A stretch of 64,000 bases of DNA from Symsagittifera roscoffensis (lineage: Eukaryota > Xenacoelomorpha > Acoela > Convolutidae), in NCBI RefSeq assembly GCF_963678635.1, contig NC_087068.1, forward strand, positions 22,718,388 to 22,782,387, in the 5' to 3' direction. Position numbers and translations under genes: made by a program. Under the pieces are notes generated by a model that was given only the letters and a program-made list of their open reading frames with translations, did no database searches and had not been told where the DNA came from. Positions within the stretch are counted from its first letter, which is position 1. Every line of letters begins with the position of its first letter. Below, piece by piece: positions 11,923 to 23,000 of this stretch.

Positions 11923-12078
11923 AGCGAGGGTTTGTCTCGTCATAAGGAAGTGGGCATGGCTCAGCTGGCAGGATCAATCGGAGTCATGGCCACAACCCCA
12001 TGCTACTTGGCCATGAGCAAGATGCGCATTGCTCTCTCTAAAACCGTGCGCAAGATTTCCCAGCTAGTGCAGTGGTGA
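11923..12078 (+). pseudogene. Second copy of short ORF, truncated by TGA
   Basis: Matches 8189-8371 but stops after QLVQW because CGA has become TGA at 12076-12078. The codons before the stop differ from copy 1 only synonymously. Confidence 0.35.
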
Positions 12079-13239
12079 TCGGAATTAATAGCCGTGCAAT
12101 TGTAACTGTTATGCATGCTATCGGAATGAGTGTTTTGTCCCTTTTTCTCCAAACAAGACATCCCCAAAAAGATCAACCCCGAAAATGAATATTTCGTTCC
12201 TATTTTTTTTTTAAAGATTGGGTTGAAGTTTATCGCTGATACGCTTAAAACACTTTTGAATTTGACTAATTCGACATGCCAACCGAAGGAGCTGTTCCCA
12301 CGTTAAAATGGTTCGATTGTGAAGTTAATATCTGAATTTATTTCAAAAGCTGGTCGAATAAACAAAAACAACAGCAGAACAAGTCTTATTGCAGAGAAGT
12401 CTGATCGGTTGATCGGAAACTTGAATTTGCTGCCTTATCTCAACTAGCTTGTTATACTGTGCCGGTTGCCCAAAAGTTTTTGAACCCGGAAAAAAAATCT
12501 TTCCATCCCAAATAAGAAGCCTTTTTTCTATTTTTTTGTATGACTGACAGCCCGTGTTGACCTCCATACACCAAAAGTGCTTACCATACAATTCCATACA
12601 CCAAAATTAAAAAAATAATGTAATAAATTTTTAGCTATATAGACTCCATTCACTGTAAAATTTACTACATTTACAACCTCATAAAATCTCATCGCGAGAA
12701 CGCCGTGGAACTTTGCAGGCCATTTTCAGGCGCCTCTGATCCTGTTATCACTTCTGCTTGTTTTTAATATCGATAGTTAATCAATAAATCAATAACAGAA
12801 ATGATTTAGTGGAAAAAAAGTTCAGCAGTATACCTACCCTTGAAGGCAATATTATTTCTACTAAAAAATGAGCTTAATCAGTTGTAATTTCGTAGAATAA
12901 GATTAACCAAAACTGATGATTGACAATTTGTAAAATATATTTTGTGAAGCTCTGAATGCAGAGTACAAAAAATCAATGTACTATTTTAAACAAAATTGAA
13001 AATTATTCTTACTATAAGTTTATCGATTTTTTTAACTACACTTTGAATGCACATTTATCTGCCTATCAGAAACTCTTTTATTCAGAATTGTAAATAACTT
13101 TTTCAGTTACAGCTTCCTGATCTGTGTTCGATGTGCAATTTTTTCTCAAAACTCTATGTAGTTAATTTTTAAATTCATAGATATGTAATTTCTTTACAAA
13201 AACTCCAATTTTTCCTTTTTTCTTCTATGTTCTCATTTC

Positions 13240-13862
13240 TTCACTTATGGCACACAATTTTCAGAATTTGTCTGATATTAAGTTCAACTGTTTCTATTTT
13301 GATTTTGTCTGTTAACGCATAAGCCGAAACCCCGAAATGTAAAATGTGTTTCACATAAGCATTATATGCTTTTAGTAGTTGATCTTAAACCTGGAATTTT
13401 CCTAAACCTGTAACACATACCATAAAACCTCGACAAATGGTTTTCGATTTGTGTAACTTGATCTATAAAGGAAAGCTTAGTGTCAATCTGAACGAGTAGC
13501 TGAACGATTGTTTCTCTTCGATAGTTATTTCATTCAATTTTACATCTGTTTTTCCGCTGCTCTTCTTAGATAGTACCATTGTTTTTGTTGAATCTTCATG
13601 TAAGGTCAGCTTGTGTATATGAACGAGTAGCTGAACAATTTTTTCTCTTCGATAGTTATTCCATTCAATTTTACATCTGATTTTCCGCTGCTCTTCTTAA
13701 ATAGTATCATTGTTTTCGCTTCATCTCTATTTAAGACAAGCTTGTTTTTTTTCTAACCAACATGCTGTTTTGTCCAACGCTTCCTGGTGTCTAATGATTA
13801 ACTCACTGCTTCTAGTTGTTGTTTTTCTGACAGTGTCGTCTGCCCATAAAATCAGGTTACTT
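13240..13862 (-). pseudogene. LINE reverse transcriptase remnant
   Basis: Read on the minus strand, the segment starts with an RT catalytic box (LILWADDTV, near 13831-13859), continues through an AKTMILFKKSSGKSDVKLNG-like block, and then a QIDTKLSFIDQV...HLSRFYGMCYRF block typical of the region after the RT active site in jockey/CR1-type LINEs. Stops and frame changes interrupt it. An internal tandem duplication of about 130 bp (13489-13620 and 13621-13742) doubles part of the RT. Confidence 0.7.
13489..13742. repeat. Two-copy tandem repeat inside LINE remnant
   Basis: The text AACGAGTAGCTGAAC...TTTTCCGCTGCTCTTCTTA occurs twice head-to-tail with a period of about 130 bases and scattered differences. 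It duplicates coding sequence of the decayed RT, so it arose after insertion or by slippage during decay. Confidence 0.8.
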
Positions 13863-15590
13863 TTTTTTACCTTTATTTCAATATAATTTATAAAAATGAT
13901 GAACAAAAATGTTTATCATAAAATTCCATACATCAGTGTATGGAAAAAATGCTTGTCATATATTTTCCATATAAGGAATTTGTATGACAGGTATTTTTTT
14001 TTCTTGGCATTATTTTTTTTGTTTTAAACACTTCTTTTTCATGTCGCAACTAGTTTTGATGTCTCTAATTGTCTTATTATTTTGTATTTTAGTTTTTTGA
14101 TGGCCTCGATATGAACGTTGTTTTCGACCAGATACGTTCTGATGTGCTTTGTGAACAAAAGGTCTCGTTAAAAATTAGTGTTCTTTTCGATTATAGGAAA
14201 AAAGTAGGGCAGGTCTTCAACACAAAAAGACTTCCAGACGAATTTTAAACTTTTTACTTTTTACACGATTTTTAATATGTAAACTCTTAATTTTTAAAAA
14301 TTTAGGCGTGTTTAGTCCATAAAACGCGTTATTCATGACAATGTACCACTTAAGAAAAGCATTTGTTAGTTACACAGCCGGGTTTTGATATATAATATGC
14401 CTAAATTATAAATTCCACAAACGCTTTAAACATTCTTTTAGTTTTTAACTCTATCAAACATCAATTAGAGACACATACTTTTTGAGAAAACTAAATACTA
14501 ATAAAGAAAAATCATGAAAAGTGGATATTCATTGTGAGAATCCTTATCAAGTTTCAAGACTTTTTGAGATAAGATTTGGCTTCTACGTTTCAGATTAAGC
14601 TTAAATACCATCAGCTTGATGTCCGGCACCCTTAATCAGTTTCCTTGTGGTCGTCACTTACTTGTTAGTAAACTATCCTTGGGAAGAGTTCAATAAACCA
14701 CTACTTCTACTAATTGCGATCAAAATCTTGGAACGGACGAGTTTTAACTGCATCAAAATTGCGTCATCAGAGTTCTTCAATAAGTGCATAGCAAATTTTT
14801 GTCACGGAATTGAGTCAAAAATATTTGTCTTTTTGATCGAATTTCTAAGCCCCCATTTGAAAAAATCTTGCACGCATATAAATGAATGAGGCGATAGAAA
14901 TTAACAAAACAGATTGTTGATTCGCATTATACCGCGAGCGCTTAAAAAGTACAAAACTTTGTTTGTTTGTGAAGATCTTCAAAACTTCTGTATTTGAACT
15001 AAACACGGTAAAATTGAGCTTAGTTCTTAAACAAAAACACCAACAAATTGCTCGCCTGTACCTAGTAAAGTGGTTCTAATTCAGAATTTTTAGATATTTT
15101 TGTTCAGATCTAAAATGTAGATCTCAAATCGTTTTTTAATTTTCGGCTGCCGCTTTAAGAATGGGGGGTCTGAAATTTTGTTTTTCTTGGTTTTTTCTGA
15201 TCTGAAGAAATCAATGACTCTGACACAATTTGTGCTATTTAGTTACTTCTGTACTTTATAGCTTCTGTTATCTACAAGCAGGTTGTAGGTAAAATATGTG
15301 GTCGGAGACTACCCCTATAAATTATCTGAGAGAAAGCAACATGAGAGCAACGCATGAAAATCAAAAGTTTGATAGGTGTTAATACGTTTTTTGAATTTTT
15401 TTCTTAAAAAATAATTGAGAAACTTTGTTTGAAACCAATTGTTTGTGCAAATTAAGTTTTTTTGTCACCGCTAAGAAAAATCAATATAGTTGTACGCTCC
15501 ATAAACAGAAAAAAGGAAAACTCAATTGTTTGCTCAAAATGAATGCTTTTAAGAAAAAAGTAGGAAGAAGAAGTTCCTAAGATCTAATAA
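13863..15590. other. AT-rich intergenic DNA with a short hairpin
   Basis: No gene seen. Near 13923-13945 lies the perfect inverted repeat TTCCATACA-tcag-TGTATGGAA, related to the CCATACACC motifs at 8822-8870 and 12565-12605, probably ends of another small DNA element. Confidence 0.45.
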
Positions 15591-15800
15591 GATTCTAATC
15601 AAAAATCTGAAATACCAATTTTCAGGTCTCAGACCCACTCAGCACTCAGGTATAACAGATCTGTAATTGAATTTATATTTTTCATGACAATTTCAAACCT
15701 GAATTTTTCTGATTCAGACCCAGTTTTCAGATCTGAAATTTCAAAATTCTAATCAAAAATCTGAAATACCAATTTTCAGGTCTAAGCACCAGCTCAGGTA
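15590..15800. repeat. Two-copy local repeat around AATACCAATTTTCAGGTCT
   Basis: About 40 bases (from ATTCTAATCAAAAATCTGAA through AATACCAATTTTCAGGTCT) occur at about 15592 and again at about 15742, inside a CAGAT/CTGAAA-rich stretch. No coding signal. Confidence 0.6.
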
Positions 15801-17474
15801 AGTAAAAAAGAATTTCAGACCTTGTATAGAAAACTCTCCATGTGCGGGCGTAACGATTGACATTAGAAAACCATTTGAAACTAATTAGTATAAAATTAGA
15901 AGCGGACCACAGTAACGATAAACATCTGGATTAAAAATAATAACCCAAATTTTAAAAAGACGTTCTAAAAGCTGCTGAAAACAACCCAAATTAGAACCTA
16001 AGAAAAGCAAGCTTAACACCAAATGCTAGTTTGAATAAGCAGTTTGAATATTTTTAGTCTGCTTTTTTGCGAGAAAAAAAGTTTGATTATGTCCAGTGTT
16101 TATTGCCTGAAAAAATTTGGTCGACGAGTCAAAAAAATTTGCGCGGAAAACAAAAATTTGTACATTTACATGGGAAACCACCATTGAGTACAGTGGCGAT
16201 TTTCTATCAAAAAGTTGAATATTTTTCATTTAAATTCGCCATACGCCCTACGAGTTACAATGGGTTCTGAAGTTCAAATTAAAGAAGCCAGACCAAAACT
16301 TCAAAACCGAACATCTGGGTTGTGATTTGGGCTTTAAATTGGGCTGTGAGTTGGACATGATTTTTTTTGTAATTACTTCCCGTTGTCTATGTAACGTATT
16401 CTAACAGATATCGGCAAACAGAACACTGTTGTAGCTATCCCACTAAGAATACAATTAGCAAAAGACAAAAGACTGACATTTGAAACAATGCAGTTATTTT
16501 TTTGCGTAAAATTTATCTGTTTGAACAAGTTATATCTACAACGGAAAATTCACGACTTTTCATCTGATACAGTTTAGAGATTTTGTGAATAACTTCTTAA
16601 AGGTTATTCTGTTATTACCAAAATTATAAACTGTATAAAAAAACAACCGATACAGGGTTTGGAAATTTTAGATGTTGCTGTTGTTGAATTAAATTATTGG
16701 AAAACATGTCCTGTACTTTGATGTTCTTTAGAACAAAGATCTAGAAAAAACATTGAATTTAAAGCTGACAATTTTTAACAATTCATACCCTAATTAGGTA
16801 TACATTTGTCTTTCTTAACATGAATTACATGTTATTAGATTTTATTTTGGGCTTGTAAGTGTGACTCACAAAATGCAGTTTTTTTCAACCTTGAAACGCC
16901 GATGTCTTATAAAAAATTTTCGATGAAGAACATATTACCGATGTCAAAATAAATTATTTGAATAGCTCTTCCTTAATAGAGCAATGTTTTATAGAGAAAG
17001 CGGTTTGCATTTAAATCAAAAGACGCTTTAAAAGCTTCACATTTCAGAATTGGGACGTTTTAGTTTGAGGAATTCACAGAAATTTCATAAATCTTGAAGT
17101 ACTACGTTAGTTTTTTTGGTCATCTTGCTGCTCGATACTAGGTCATTAAATGGACTGCTTTTGCGACAAAAAGCATGAGACTCACGTAAGTTTTAATTTT
17201 CAAGTGATTCGCAGAGTACAATAACAGACACTCGTAGGCCAAAGTGTTTGTTTCCCCACATGAGTTAACTGAAAAACGCACTAGCTTCGTAGATTTAGTT
17301 TTTTGTTGATGAAGGAAATTTTTTCGACATATACCTGAACCTCATACAACATGTCCGCAGCTATATAACATGATTCGTCAAAGTTGATTTTTTTGTCTCC
17401 AAAGTAATTTCGAACTGCTAATCGTATAACTCGCAGATGCATAAAAAAATGAAATTTCTTGTTTCGGATTTTTG
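15801..17474. other. AT-rich intergenic DNA, no gene seen
   Basis: Short overlapping ORFs on both strands near 16026-16270 have neither splice sites nor recognisable motifs. Confidence 0.45.
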
Positions 17475-18007
17475 TTCCGACTTTCGATACGAAAGTAACG
17501 GAATATTTGTGCTCGGGGTGGGTTTTTTTTTTCTTCAGACAAATTTCGACTTTTTAACTAGCCAATTTTGACGGAATTTTTTTTACATCATTCAAAAGGT
17601 ATTGTTGTCCTGAGCTCAAATTTGAAAAGATATTTCACCTGTGATCATTTTTTGTAAAGTTAGGGGGGTTTAAAGATTGCCATTTTGGCCAATTTGGGAC
17701 AATTAACGCGCGATATATTTCGCGCTATTAACGCGTAAGCGGGGACTTAATCCGTCTTAGAAATCGTTCCAAATTGGTTAAAAGGAGCTTATTTGCCATA
17801 ATTGGTTTGTTACAAGGAGCGAAATCTATCCTTTGTACTTTATATGGCGTGTGGGGGGATAATTTTTATAAAAAATTTCAAATTTTGGAATTACTTTTTT
17901 TGATTTTGTTTTTTTTTTGCATTGAATTTTTTAATGTTATTACTGCTCCATAAACCTTAAAAGGCAGTCGGAACATTCAGGGCTTCGCCCTGATACGAGC
18001 AGTCTTG
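17475..18007 (+). mobile_element. Terminal-hairpin repeat family H, copy 2
   Basis: Near-complete copy with the same start (TTCCGACTTTCG), three hairpins and a GAGCAGTCTTG end. Flanked by TTTTTG on the left and TTTTGTT on the right, consistent with insertion into T-rich DNA. Confidence 0.8.
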
Positions 18008-18239
18008 TTTTGTTTAAAATGCATACTTCATATTTAAATCTAAAAATTCTTAAACTCCTAAATATGAGAAACATTTTTGTCTGTTTTTAAAATAATAAAT
18101 AATTGTAGTTCCGGCGAATCGCAGAAGAGCTATCAGTAGGCCTTAACAGTCCTGTCGAGGATAGTCCATTTGTATTATCTCCCCACATTCCAGACATTGT
18201 TATGTTGCTCAGCGAAGCTGTTTTTTGCGACTCAAGGCC

Positions 18240-18428
18240 GTTTTTTTGCGTCTAGAACTTTTATGTGGTACCAGTATTGCAGCCAAATTTGGTCAGGTTG
18301 TGGTAGACCTGAAGCTGGAGGTCAAGTGAGAGCTTGTCCTCACACACTATCATTGCCATGGCATGGGATCGAATACACGATCTGACGATTTCAAAGTGAA
18401 CGCCTTACCACTGTGCTAAGTGCCTCCA
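18240..18428 (-). mobile_element. tRNA-derived SINE
   Basis: On the minus strand the segment begins with a tRNA-like head: GAGGCACTTAGCACAGTGG contains a good pol III A box, followed some 30 bases later by GTGTATTCGATCCC, a B-box variant. After the tRNA-like part comes an unrelated body (TGACCTCCAGCTTCAGGTCT). The loop resembles tRNA-Ser but is one base too long. A functional tRNA gene is excluded because the 3' half of the cloverleaf cannot pair. Only one copy is in the window, so the 3' boundary is approximate. Confidence 0.65.
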
Positions 18429-18659
18429 ATGGTATAAAAACACATTGGAAATGTTTTTGGCAATTTTTTTGATTTTTGGGAAAATTGTACGATAGCGGAA
18501 AGTTGTACGATAGCGGAAATATCCTACAAAATTTATAGGAAGTTCTATAATAGGGGAATTTTTCGTAGGACGGTCAACCCCGGTTTCATTTGTTAACAGG
18601 ATAGTAGAGTGAAAAAACTTTAAAACAACGTATTTGAGCGTGAACGATTTCAAATTTTT

Positions 18660-19134
18660 TTTAAAACCAACAAAAAAACAACACGGTCCAAACCATTGGT
18701 TTGATTTTGTTAATGATCTGTTTTTGGAAGAAAGTGACAGAAAGTTTTTGCTCAGGGTGCATTTTAACCTCAGAACAATTTTCTGTAATATGATGAGGTT
18801 TTAAAGATTGCAAAAATTGGCCAATTTGCGACAAATAACGGGCATTATTTTTCGTGCTATTACACGCGTAAGCCGAGATGTAATCCAAAGTAGAGATGTA
18901 AATTAATTGTTCCAAATTGAACTGAGACATGCTTTTGGTCTATTTAAAACTTTGATATATGCAAAGCATGTCGTTTTGTCCTTTATATAACATGGGGGTT
19001 TGTTTTTCATCACAAAATCTCGAAGAAATTTTTTTTTTTTGAAAATATCATCAATTTTTTCTAAGTGAAGCTTACTCCATAGACCTGAAAAGGCAATCAT
19101 AACATTCAGTACTTTGCCCTGATACGAACAGTCT
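18660..19134 (+). mobile_element. Terminal-hairpin repeat family H, decayed copy
   Basis: Weak but collinear match to the middle and 3' half of family H: a GGTTTTAAAGATTG block, AATTTGCGACAAATAACGGG, ACACGCGTAAGCC, a CCTTTATATAACATGGGGG block, then CTTTGCCCTGATACGAACAG at the end. The hairpin stems are eroded, indicating an old insertion. Confidence 0.55.
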
Positions 19135-19552
19135 TTTTGGCTTTTTTGGACAGCCTGCTACTTTAATCCCGCAAGTTGATAATAAAGATTTGATTAATCA
19201 ATTTGTAAAGAAATATTTCATTTGATAATCAGCAACACTTTTCTATTTGACATCAAAACGGCAAATCAAGATGAAAACAAAGTGAATACATCTTGGTGAT
19301 TTTTTTCATGAAACTGCAGTCAGCCAGCCAGAAATTGTAGCAGTTTGATCTGTTATTTCTCTTCTTTTACTGAAACAATTTTTTTCGACATGAAATTTAA
19401 TTTTTATTACTTTTTTATTAAAAAGATTGAAAAAGCGTGCCTGGTTTTTGCGAAAGAAACTTAGGTTGTTCCGATCTCATTAACTAGTGCAAGTATTTTC
19501 AAATGATTTTTTTCAAATTGAAAAATGTATTTGAAAACTTTAACAGGAAAGT

Positions 19553-19558
19553 TTTATT
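19553..19558 (-). terminator. Possible polyadenylation signal of the phosphatase gene
   Basis: AATAAA on the minus strand about 290 bases beyond the stop codon of the phosphatase gene. The motif is common in AT-rich DNA, so the assignment is tentative. Confidence 0.3.
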
Positions 19559-19690
19559 GATCTTAATAACTATTTGCCCCCTATGGTACCTTTGAAACGA
19601 ATGTAACGAATCCCCCCTGTAAAGAGAGAATTAAACAGTATACGAGTTTTGTACCTTGTTAACTATCCCCCCCCCCCCCCCTATTGCAAT
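19556..19690 (+). repeat. Interspersed repeat family M, diverged copy, with C15 run
   Basis: CCCCCTATGGTACCT...GAATCCCCCCTGTAA matches the core of the copies at 7919 and 11697. A run of 15 C at 19667-19681 follows. Confidence 0.5.
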
Positions 19691-19847
19691 TGCTCGAGAG
19701 GAATAAAAAGGGAACGTGAACATACAGAACGTACTAATACGCCTTGTATATCATGCTCTAACTTAATCATTATTGGATGATGAGAAGAGAATGAGTTTAC
19801 GGAGTGTTCGGAGAGTGCAAACAAATGGTATAAGAACTTCTGCAAAA

Positions 19848-20056
19848 CTAACTCTTGGATGGCTTGGTCCTCTTTCTGCTTTTCTTCTTGTCTCCAGCCG
19901 ATGTTCCCAAAGATGGCTTCGTGGTGGACTCGAAGGCGCTGATCTCATTCGAGGCCCCTGCCCCTTCCCCTCCCGGGTCAGCCGACTGCTCGTCCATCAG
20001 ATCCTCCTCTTCCGGGGTGAAGCCACGTGACATCATCGTGTTCTGGTCAAGGTCAT
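19848..20056 (-). CDS. Phosphatase gene, last exon (tail end and stop)
   Basis: Acceptor atgtttcag. The frame starts DDLDQNTMMSRGFTPEEEDL, is acidic at first and then ends in a basic cluster (DKKKSRKRTKPSKS) before TAG at 19848-19850. The basic end resembles a nuclear-localisation or phospholipid-binding patch, but this is only a composition argument. Confidence 0.85.
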
Positions 20057-23000
20057 CTGAAACATGGGCCAAATAATTCCGATCTTCAAAACTTTTTCAA
20101 TTTTCATCATATTGCTTCTGGAGTTTGCCAAAGCCGATTCTAAGTTTTTTAGTAATACCGACTCCTAAGATGCTTTTTTCGTGCGAAAAGGACTATTTAT
20201 TTAAGCAAAGTTGATTCACTTAAAAAGTTGTTAGTCATCATAAAACAGCAATCCCAATTGCATAAACAACAGTTTTACCAACGAATTTCACTTATTTCGA
20301 TCAAAGCAACTTCGAAAAAAAAGTTACGGCATAATTTTTAGCATGAACAGTTATGACATAAGCTATTGCAAAAAAATAGTGATAGCATGAAAAAGCAATT
20401 TAAAAAAAAGGTTAGGACATAAATAATTAAGTAATAAGAATTATGGCATAAGTTACTACATAATAATAGCATTCTTACCGTTACCCTCTTTGTCGTCGTC
20501 TTTCTCTCGCTCGAACTCGGCCGGATCTTCGACGTCACTCTCTGGCATCGAGGCCCCCTCCGTCCCGTCATCCAGGTCATCCGGAATGTCATCCTTCGGA
20601 GGTCCACCATCATCTCCTTGAAAAAAGTAACAAACCAACAGATGAAATAAAGTTTCTCGTCAGCATGCTTCTTATTCAATTTTTTTGCTACTAATTTTGT
20701 TGAACTTTTCTTTTGAAGTTCTGAGTTTAACTCTTAAAGTAAAAATGGTTCGACATTTTGTTTTTTACGAAAACTAGTTCTACATCAGGTTTACTTATAA
20801 CTTTATTCAATATACAGCAAAAGTAGATGTCACAATCGGTATTCCTCATTAACCCATGTGCGGATTTTTGCATGAGGGCAGATTTTTTATCGTCAACCTG
20901 TTTTTTAATCGACCAAATTGATTTTTTAACCTTTTTTAAACAATATAAAGGCAAAAAATTCTGCACCGCACTCAAATTTTTGGCCATTTTGGAAAAGTTT
21001 GACCAAAAAGCAAAAAAAAACTTTCTTAAACTTTCGAAAAACTATTTTTTGGCCAAAAATTGACGACATGAAACAGTACCATGGGGGACCCTTTGGTTGG
21101 TGTGATTGTTCAATTCCTGTGGGGGGTGCCTTCTTCCCTTTCCTCTTACATCTACTGATTTAATTTCCTGTTCTTCAATATCAGTAGATGATTATTTCAC
21201 AGAAACTTTTTTTGACTTTGGACCTAAAGCTCTACCTGCATCATCCTCGCCGTCCTTGGGTGCATCTGCATCGTCTCCGTCTTTCTTATCCAAGTCATCA
21301 GCCCCCTTTCCATCGCCGTCCTCCCCACTCTTCTTGCCCTTCCCGAAGCCCCCGGAAAAGCCGCCGCTCTTCTTTTTGTCCTCTTCATCCTCGTCCTTGT
21401 CTTTGTCTTTGTCGTCTTCCATTTGTGATCCCTCTTCGTCGCCGGCAGCTGTTTCGTCTCCTGCTTTGCTGTCATCAGGCGCAGCCGAGCCATCTTCTGA
21501 ACAGAAATTTTGTTCAAGTTTTCTCGCTAAATCGATTGCGCAACTTCGCGAACCTTTTCGTAGGATCGAATAGCCCCGCTTTCCCTTCATCTGAGCATGT
21601 TACCTATCGGTTGAAAATTCATAGATAAGAAGTATAAAACCATCTCACTGTTTTCCTTGTCCTCCCCATCCTTGCTAGCACCATCCCCGAAGTCGTCCTC
21701 AGCCCCTTTGTCTTTGTCTTTGTCGTCCCCCTTGCCCCCCTTCTTGGACTTTTTGCCCAGTTTGCTCTTTTTCTCCTTCTTACCCTTCTTTTTGTCTCCC
21801 TTGTCGTCTCCATCCTAAAAAGTATTGAAGAAAATTTTTAATTAGGCAAAAATTTTTCATTTTCAAAGCGTTGCTCGTGGCGCTTCTGTGCATTTTTCAA
21901 TTGTCGAAATGAAAGATCGGCTAGGCATGTTTGGATTAGTTTGGCAATTTCGATAGTCTTACAAAAGCTTTAATGTGCTTTTTGGTATAACTTTTAGCCT
22001 ATACATAGTCTCTCTTTTAATAAAGTATTTCAGTTTTTAAACAAGAAATTAATTGGATTGACAATTGTATTTATTTTATAAGGCAATCATCCGTTTCAAT
22101 CAATGAACTTCTACAGAAGGTTTTCACCTTGTCCGCTCCCCCTTCTCCCAGCTGGTCTTTGTCTCCTGCCTGGCCCTCGTCCTCTCCCTCGTCTCCATCG
22201 GCTCCTCTCGGTTTTCCCCTCGTTTTGTACTTTTTGATCATGAAGGCCACCACGGCATGCAGCCATTTGTATTGCTCAGAAAATAACACGTTTTTTTTCG
22301 AAATCAGAACTCATTTTGATGACTAGGTTAGAAAACAATATTTGAAAATCTATCAAAACGTATAACATAGCCAATATATAGTTGGATAAGTTTCAATGAA
22401 CGCAAGGAAACAAAAAAAACTTTCGAACTTCAAAGAAAAAATATATGCCCTCAATTAGTCAAAAAAACTGTAAATTTGGAAAAAAATATTCAAACTCAAA
22501 GACGCCGAAAAAATTGTAACTTTTACAACATTGTTCCACAGAGAAATATATCAAGTTAAAATTTTTTTGTTTTCTGGCTTTTTATTTGAAATTAATTTTA
22601 GAAAACTGGGCCAATGGGTAATTTTTTGGAAAGTAGAAACTGATCATGTTTTTTTGCGCTATTTTCTTTTTCGTAATTGGTGTGGTACAGCACATACTGC
22701 ATGTGCAGTAACCATTGTTAACCTCGCTGCACACTAACCTTGGGACGCATATCGTTATCTGTAATTATATATATTGTTACTAAACTTAAGTCAAGGACAT
22801 TCAGTGTTGATCACTGAATAGACCTTAGTTTTACGTTGAGCTCCGCGTACGACGATGATACGACAAAAAAGCTGGTTCACGGAGCCGTCTATTGAAAGAT
22901 AAAACTTAGTTTTGGATCTAAATTAACTCTTGAAACTATATACATTTTCAATTGAGCTTACAGCATTACATCACCTTACCACATGGCGCAGCCAGCAGGA

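Larger units (their letters stand above)
9282..13020 (+). repeat. Tandem segmental duplication, copy 2
   Basis: Second copy of the 3.74 kb block. Relative to copy 1 it carries a one-base insertion in the A-run of the transmembrane exon, a premature TGA in the third ORF, and a small deletion near 11862. The minus-strand stretch 12343-12597 is identical to 8604-8858. Confidence 0.95.

Noticed and set aside
18345-18428. A functional tRNA gene on the minus strand
   Set aside because: A and B boxes are present but the acceptor and T stems cannot pair and the sequence continues into a SINE body.
19763-20076. Overlapping ORFs on both strands around the last phosphatase exon
   Set aside because: Only the minus-strand frame that continues from the exon at 20479-20616 in phase is accepted.
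21106-21628. Two long plus-strand ORFs rich in Ser/Pro and His/Arg
   Set aside because: They are antisense shadows of the minus-strand tail exon; the minus-strand frame has splice sites and matching phases.
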